Assembly: GCF_000969825.1 (NCBI RefSeq) | Contig: NZ_KQ033920.1 | Location: 248,001 to 312,000 of the forward strand | Source of the DNA: Parabacteroides gordonii MS-1 = DSM 23371 | Lineage (GTDB): Bacteria; Bacteroidota; Bacteroidia; Bacteroidales; Tannerellaceae | DNA: 64,000 nucleotides | Reading direction: 5' to 3' | Shown: positions 59,829 through 64,000 of the stretch, one piece after another | Numbering within the stretch: the first letter of the stretch is position 1 | Layout: every line of letters begins with the position of its first letter | The notes under the pieces: generated by a model | Told to the model about the DNA's origin: nothing | Seen by the model: the letters and a program-made list of their open reading frames with translations, nothing else | Databases searched by the model: none | Translations under genes and position numbers: made by a program

Positions 59829-60980
59829 ATGAAAATGCAAATTAACTGTTTAAACCTGCTATTGGTGCTGTTATTGGGTGTTATCCCTTGTAAGATCCAC
59901 GCTACAGACACAGTAAAGAGCGTGATGTTGTATACTCCCTACACGAAGATTTCTGTTCCGCCGGGAGAGTCTGTTGATTATAGTATTGACGTCATTAACA
60001 AAAGTGACGAAGTAAAAAACGCAAAGATTTCCATTGAAGGAATGCCTCGCGGATGGAATTATGAGATCAAGTCCGGTGGTTTTACTATCAGTGAGTTATC
60101 GGTCCTTCCGGATGAGAAAAAGAATTTCTCTTTGAAGGTGGAAGTTCCTGTAAAAGTGAATAAAGGAACATATCAATTCATCGTTTCTGCGGATGGAATG
60201 ACAAAACTTCCTCTTACGATTACCGTATCCAAACAGGGAACCTACCAGACGGATTTTACAACAACCCAACCCAATATGGAAGGGAATTCAAAATCTACAT
60301 TTACATTTAATACGACTATTAAGAATCGGACAGCGGAGCAACAACTATATGCCCTGACCGCCGATGTTCAACGTGGATGGAATGTCGTTTTCAAACCGAA
60401 CTATAAACAGGCAACTTCTGCTCAGGTAGAACCTAATGCCACTCAAAATATTACGATCGACATCAATCCTCCGGCGAATGTGGCTGCCGGAAGTTATAAG
60501 ATACCTGTTCATGCATCGACCGGCTCGACCTCTGCCGACCTCGAACTGGAAGTGGTGATTACAGGTTCGTATGAAATGGAACTGACTACACCGAGAGGAC
60601 TGCTTAGCTCGGATATTACAGCCGGTGATGTCAAACGGATAGAGCTGATGGTAAAGAATAACGGCTCTGCCGAACTGAAAGATATTGCGCTCTCGGCCAG
60701 TAAACCGGTGGATTGGGAAGTTACTTTTGATCCGGCTAAGATCGTAAAGTTAGGAGCAGGACAGAGTACGAATGTCGTAGCCACGGTAAAGGCTTCGAAG
60801 AAAGCCCTTCCGGGTGATTATGTTACTAAAATGGAGGCAAAGACACCGGAGGTCAATGCTACTGTCGATTTTCGCATTTCTGTAAAAACTCCGATGATCT
60901 GGGGATGGGTCGGTGTATTTATTATTGTAGTAGTGTTGGGTGGGGTGTATTATCTGTTCCGCAAATACGGAAGGAGGTAA
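59829..60980 (+). CDS. NEW3-domain membrane-anchored protein of an ABC transporter operon
   Basis: A 383-residue protein: signal peptide (about 1-25), then three or so immunoglobulin-like beta domains of the NEW3 (NPCBM-associated) type (VPPGESVDYSIDVINKSDEVKN, IKNRTAEQQLYALTAD, LMVKNNGSAELKDIALSA) and one C-terminal membrane helix (about 362-379) followed by RKYGRR. The same arrangement with an ABC ATPase and permease downstream occurs in other bacteria. The NEW3 protein is probably a substrate- or envelope-contacting subunit on the outside of the inner membrane. Substrate unknown. Confidence 0.85.
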   Translation: MKMQINCLNLLLVLLLGVIPCKIHATDTVKSVMLYTPYTKISVPPGESVDYSIDVINKSDEVKNAKISIEGMPRGWNYEIKSGGFTISELSVLPDEKKNFSLKVEVPVKVNKGTYQFIVSADGMTKLPLTITVSKQGTYQTDFTTTQPNMEGNSKSTFTFNTTIKNRTAEQQLYALTADVQRGWNVVFKPNYKQATSAQVEPNATQNITIDINPPANVAAGSYKIPVHASTGSTSADLELEVVITGSYEMELTTPRGLLSSDITAGDVKRIELMVKNNGSAELKDIALSASKPVDWEVTFDPAKIVKLGAGQSTNVVATVKASKKALPGDYVTKMEAKTPEVNATVDFRISVKTPMIWGWVGVFIIVVVLGGVYYLFRKYGRR

Positions 60981-60983
60981 GCC

Positions 60984-61724
60984 ATGTTGCAGCATGTTAT
61001 CGAACTTACCGGCCTGACTAAAAAGTACGGTGGTTTTACTGCAGTAAACGACCTGAATCTCACAGTGGAGAAAGGTGATATATTTGGTTTGCTCGGCCCA
61101 AACGGCGCCGGTAAATCAACTACTATCCTTATGATGCTGGGATTGACGGAGCCAACTGCCGGGTCGGTTATGGTATGTGGCATAAATTCGACTACCCATC
61201 CGATAGAAGTGAAACGGAAGGTTGGTTATCTACCCGAAGATGTCGGTTTTTACGATGATATGACCGGCATCGAAAATCTGGTTTACACAGCGCAGCTGAA
61301 TGGTATTGCGAAGGAAGAAGCTGTGCAGAAAGCGGTTCAATTGCTTGACCGGGTAGGACTGTCTAATGACGGAAAAAAGAAAGCCGGTAAATATTCTCGG
61401 GGTATGCGTCAACGTCTAGGACTGGCGGATGTGTTGATAAAAGAACCTGAAGTGATCATTTTAGATGAGCCGACTTCGGGTATCGATCCTTCGGGTGTGC
61501 GTGAATTTATGGATCTGATCCGTCAGTTAAGCCATAAAGACGGGCAGACAGTCTTATTCTCTTCCCACCATCTGGATCAGGTTCAGCAGGTCTGCAATCG
61601 GGTTGGGCTATTTAGCAGTGGCAAGTTACTGGCCGATATCAGGTTGGCGGAGTTGCAGAAAGAGGAGCATGCACTCGAACATATTTATAATCGTTATTTC
61701 GAAGGAGGTAAAGAGCATGAATAG
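60984..61724 (+). CDS. ABC transporter ATP-binding protein
   Basis: A 246-residue ABC ATPase: Walker A LLGPNGAGKSTT, Q-loop region, signature YSRGMRQRLGLADVLI, Walker B VIILDEPTSGIDPSG and H-loop SHH. It is of the NatA/CcmA-like class that pairs with ABC-2 permeases. The ATG follows a strong AAGGAGGT sequence 4 bp after the NEW3 stop, a Shine-Dalgarno element not common in Bacteroidetes. The end overlaps the permease gene by 8 bp. Confidence 0.95.
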   Translation: MLQHVIELTGLTKKYGGFTAVNDLNLTVEKGDIFGLLGPNGAGKSTTILMMLGLTEPTAGSVMVCGINSTTHPIEVKRKVGYLPEDVGFYDDMTGIENLVYTAQLNGIAKEEAVQKAVQLLDRVGLSNDGKKKAGKYSRGMRQRLGLADVLIKEPEVIILDEPTSGIDPSGVREFMDLIRQLSHKDGQTVLFSSHHLDQVQQVCNRVGLFSSGKLLADIRLAELQKEEHALEHIYNRYFEGGKEHE

Positions 61725-62673
61725 AATATATCATCCTTTTTGGGTCATTGTAAATAAGGAAGTATCCGACCATGTGAGGAGCTGGCGGTTTATCATCCTG
61801 ATCGTTATTATTGCCCTGACCTGTATGGGGTCGCTGTATACTGCTCTGACTAATATCGCAGCCTCCATCAAGCCGAATGATCCGGATAATGCTTTCCTTT
61901 TCCTGAAGCTGTTTACGGTTTCGGATGGAACGTTGCCTTCCTTTGTTGTCTTTATCAGCTTTTTAGGGCCTTTATTGGGGATCGCTCTCGGATTTGATGC
62001 GATAAACTCTGAACAGAACCGGGGTACGCTCAGCCGTATCTTGTCACAGCCGATCCACCGTGATTATCTGATCAATGCGAAATTTGTAGGAGCACTGATC
62101 GTTATAGCGATAATGTTGTTCTCGCTGGGATTTTTGGTGATGGGGTTCGGATTGATAGCTATTGGGATTCCGCCTACGGCAGAAGAGTTTTTACGGATGG
62201 TATTTTTTATTATCGTTAGTATCTTCTATGTCGGCTTTTGGTTGAATTTGTCGATCTTCTTTTCAATTCAGTTCCGTCAGGCGGCTACTTCTGCGTTGGC
62301 TTGTGTGGCTATCTGGTTGTTCTTTAGCGTATTTTATAACATGATTATAAACCTGATTGGGAAAGCATTGAGTCCGTCAGGTTATGCCAGCGATTACCAG
62401 ATAATCAGTTACCAACGCTTTATGCTTAATTTACTGCGTTTTGCCCCCAGCCAGCTGTTCAATGAAGCAACGACAACATTGTTAATGCCTTCAGTGCGTA
62501 GCCTGGGGCCCTTGACGATGGAACAGGTTCATGGCGCAATTCCCAGTCCCTTGCCATTAGGACAGAGCCTGCTGGTGGTATGGCCGCAGTTGACAGGGTT
62601 GATTGCCGCTACACTTATCTGTTTTGCTTTATCTTATGTCTCTTTTATGCGCCGGGAGGTGCGCTCGAGGTAA
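61717..62673 (+). CDS. ABC-2 type transporter permease
   Basis: A 318-residue inner-membrane permease with six hydrophobic segments, of the ABC-2 / NosY-like family (DAINSEQNRGTLSRILSQPIHRDYLINAKF). The start MNRIYHPFWVIVNKEV overlaps the ATPase stop by 8 bp and is preceded by AAGGAGGT. An upstream start at 61603 lies inside the ATPase gene and is rejected. With the NEW3 protein it forms a three-gene exporter of unknown substrate. Confidence 0.92.
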   Translation: MNRIYHPFWVIVNKEVSDHVRSWRFIILIVIIALTCMGSLYTALTNIAASIKPNDPDNAFLFLKLFTVSDGTLPSFVVFISFLGPLLGIALGFDAINSEQNRGTLSRILSQPIHRDYLINAKFVGALIVIAIMLFSLGFLVMGFGLIAIGIPPTAEEFLRMVFFIIVSIFYVGFWLNLSIFFSIQFRQAATSALACVAIWLFFSVFYNMIINLIGKALSPSGYASDYQIISYQRFMLNLLRFAPSQLFNEATTTLLMPSVRSLGPLTMEQVHGAIPSPLPLGQSLLVVWPQLTGLIAATLICFALSYVSFMRREVRSR

Positions 62674-62690
62674 TTTGATTTTAATATTTA

Positions 62691-62734
62691 AAGGCTCCTG
62701 TGTTACTTAATCAAAGGAAGTAATCAGGAGCCTT
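62691..62734. terminator. Bidirectional terminator between convergent genes
   Basis: AAGGCTCCTG (62691-62700) and CAGGAGCCTT (62725-62734) form a perfect 10-bp stem with an inner TTACTT/AAGTAA stem, between the permease (+) and AlaX-like (-) genes. Confidence 0.75.
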
Positions 62735-62761
62735 CTTAATATATTAAATGTATAGAAATTC

Positions 62762-63229
62762 TTATTTTGCTTCCAGCTTGAAACGAAGTCTCAGCCTATT
62801 ATCCGTATAGTCGTAATTCAGTAATTTAAAGCGGCCAATTTCGGATGTATTGTTAACATGGGCACCGATACATGCGCAGGCATCATAATCGCCGATACGT
62901 ACGATACGCAATGTCTCGCTGGCTTCTTTCGGAAGTTTGCTCAGGTCTACTATATCGGCGGCAGCTTCTTTTGTCATAAACTCGATGACAACCGGCAGAT
63001 TCTGGTCGATCACTTCGTTTACTCTGCGCTCCACTTCTGCCATAGTTTCAGCAGTAGGTTCTTCCGTTAAAATGTAGTCACACTTGCTCTTCTTCCTTTC
63101 TATATGAGCATTTTTGGAACGTGGGCATCCGAACATCCGAACCATTGTCTGGTTCAAAATGTGTTCTGCACTATGCATCGGTGGATACTCTGTCTTATTG
63201 TGCTCGTTTAATTGAATTTCTTGTTCCAT
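62762..63229 (-). CDS. AlaX-like trans-editing protein
   Basis: A 155-residue protein equivalent to the second-additional (editing) domain of alanyl/threonyl-tRNA synthetases. Zinc ligands read HSAEHILN (two His, HxxxH) and CACIGAHVNNTSEIG (Cys, His). Such free-standing AlaX-type proteins hydrolyse mischarged Ser/Gly-tRNAAla. The tRNA specificity is not certain from sequence. Its upstream gap (63230-63309) is short and has only a small hairpin. Confidence 0.88.
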   Translation of the reverse strand: MEQEIQLNEHNKTEYPPMHSAEHILNQTMVRMFGCPRSKNAHIERKKSKCDYILTEEPTAETMAEVERRVNEVIDQNLPVVIEFMTKEAAADIVDLSKLPKEASETLRIVRIGDYDACACIGAHVNNTSEIGRFKLLNYDYTDNRLRLRFKLEAK

Positions 63230-63309
63230 ATTAATTATTTTGATTGATGAGGTTTACTGCAACTTGTTTTAACTTGTGTGATTTTTTGCACAAGTTGATT
63301 AATATATTT

Positions 63310-64000
63310 TTACTTCAACTCCTTCCTCAGTAAACTATATACATTAATATCCGTATACTCTCCGGAAGATAGTAATTCCCCATCACGTTCCGTACCTTCC
63401 AGCGTGAAGCCTAAACGTAGAGGAATGGCGTTACTTGGTTGATTGCCTACTGCACATCGTATCTGGATGCGGTTGAAATCTTTTTCAAAGAATGCCCATT
63501 CGCAGAGATAATGAACGGCCCGCGTAATAACACCTTTTCCCCGATACTCAGGAAGCAGCCAGTAACCTATTTCCGTGCGGTGGTTTGTCCGGTCTGAGAA
63601 ATGGAAACCGATCAGACCGCAAATCGCAAAACCTTTTTCGATGATATATACGACATCCCGTTCTTTGTAAGGCACTTTTAATGTGGATTCCAAGAATGAC
63701 TGTTCATCGGCAACACAGTTTAAGCCATCGACAAACGGTAACCAGATCCGTAAATCCTCACGATGTTTATCGATTGCCTCGTATATGATTTCTGCATCCT
63801 CATAAATAGCTTCCCGGATCGTATAACCCGGAATTCCGAAAGAAGAGGAGTGGGGGCGAATGCTTTTTTCAAACGCTTTGCGTTTTTCTCCTCTGTAGGG
63901 AACTTCTCCTGAATAACTGAATCCTAAAGAATCTATTAAGCGGAGCATATATTGATTGTCGAAGTTGGTGTCAATGCGAAATTCATAGACGCCCTTGCTA
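63310..64000 (-). CDS. Two-domain GNAT acetyltransferase (5' end beyond window)
   Basis: The frame is open through the window end, so the N-terminus is missing and the ATG at 63948 is not the start. The first readable residues, GVYEFRIDTNFDNQYMLRLIDSLGFSYSGEV, are the C-terminal end of one GNAT domain. Then follow a linker and a complete RimJ/RimL-type domain (YTIREAIYEDAEIIYEAID, RTEIGYWLLPEYRGKGVITRAVHYL with the acetyl-CoA loop, and NQPSNAIPLRLGFTLEGTERDGE). The protein is therefore a tandem acetyltransferase fusion. The RimL-like half probably modifies an alpha- or side-chain amine of a protein or peptide. Confidence 0.85.
   Translation of the reverse strand, partial: SKGVYEFRIDTNFDNQYMLRLIDSLGFSYSGEVPYRGEKRKAFEKSIRPHSSSFGIPGYTIREAIYEDAEIIYEAIDKHREDLRIWLPFVDGLNCVADEQSFLESTLKVPYKERDVVYIIEKGFAICGLIGFHFSDRTNHRTEIGYWLLPEYRGKGVITRAVHYLCEWAFFEKDFNRIQIRCAVGNQPSNAIPLRLGFTLEGTERDGELLSSGEYTDINVYSLLRKELK

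Overview
The window reads as the chromosome of a gut Bacteroidales bacterium, most likely a Parabacteroides. Many genes are preceded by the Bacteroidetes -7 box TAnnTTTG. Family content also fits: a FecR/ECF sigma pair, STN and carboxypeptidase-like regulatory domains, DUF4248/HU/M15 modules, a HYC_CC_PP copper protein, and PL8, GH106 and GH78 glycan enzymes. The genus is an inference. No rRNA, tRNA or CRISPR array was seen.

Layout. 1-2432: 5' three quarters of mfd (minus strand). 2478-11082: a phage-derived accessory island between mfd and a dolichol-phosphate-mannose synthase-like gene. Its left arm is a tightly overlapping six-gene minus-strand operon (DUF4373 replication-type protein, PD-(D/E)XK-like nuclease, unknowns) driven from a promoter with an operator-like palindrome at about 5934-5997. 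Its right arm carries an alpha-CTD-like regulator, a GNAT toxin/51-aa antitoxin pair, a RhuM-PLD protein, an HU-like protein, DUF4248, and a compact holin-like / M15 endolysin / unimolecular-spanin-like lysis cassette. Three copies of one direct repeat bound the two cargo cassettes. No capsid, terminase or integrase gene is visible.

11186-21113: housekeeping genes (GT2, dihydroorotase, MATE, queE, queD) with a PL8 lyase and a GH106 enzyme placed between the GT2 and dihydroorotase genes. 21114-25916: a small-RNA candidate, then an ECF sigma/FecR system whose STN partner lacks a TonB barrel, plus a barrel-less paralogue. 26070-32211: oxidoreductase, DUF6599, ATL, DUF4861, DUF4858, mini-ferredoxin/GNAT and winged-helix genes. 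32294-39805: copper/silver-type RND efflux operon. 39968-48284: serine recombinase with Thr at the catalytic Ser position, CorA, MutS2, a PDZ protein, GrpE-DnaJ, a HAD phosphatase. 48477-64000: DUF1080 protein, GT39, ATPase-TOPRIM (DUF4435) protein, GH78, ProS, Pgk, a NEW3/ABC transporter operon, an AlaX-like editing protein and a two-domain GNAT truncated by the window end.

The most unusual non-coding signal is three intergenic mini-arrays (28556, 53394, 58118). Each is built of three or four units with an exact 22-bp period and an internal palindrome, yet their sequences differ from locus to locus. The most interesting gene-level signals are the self-contained lysis cassette in a capsid-less island and the repeat-bounded cargo cassettes beside it.
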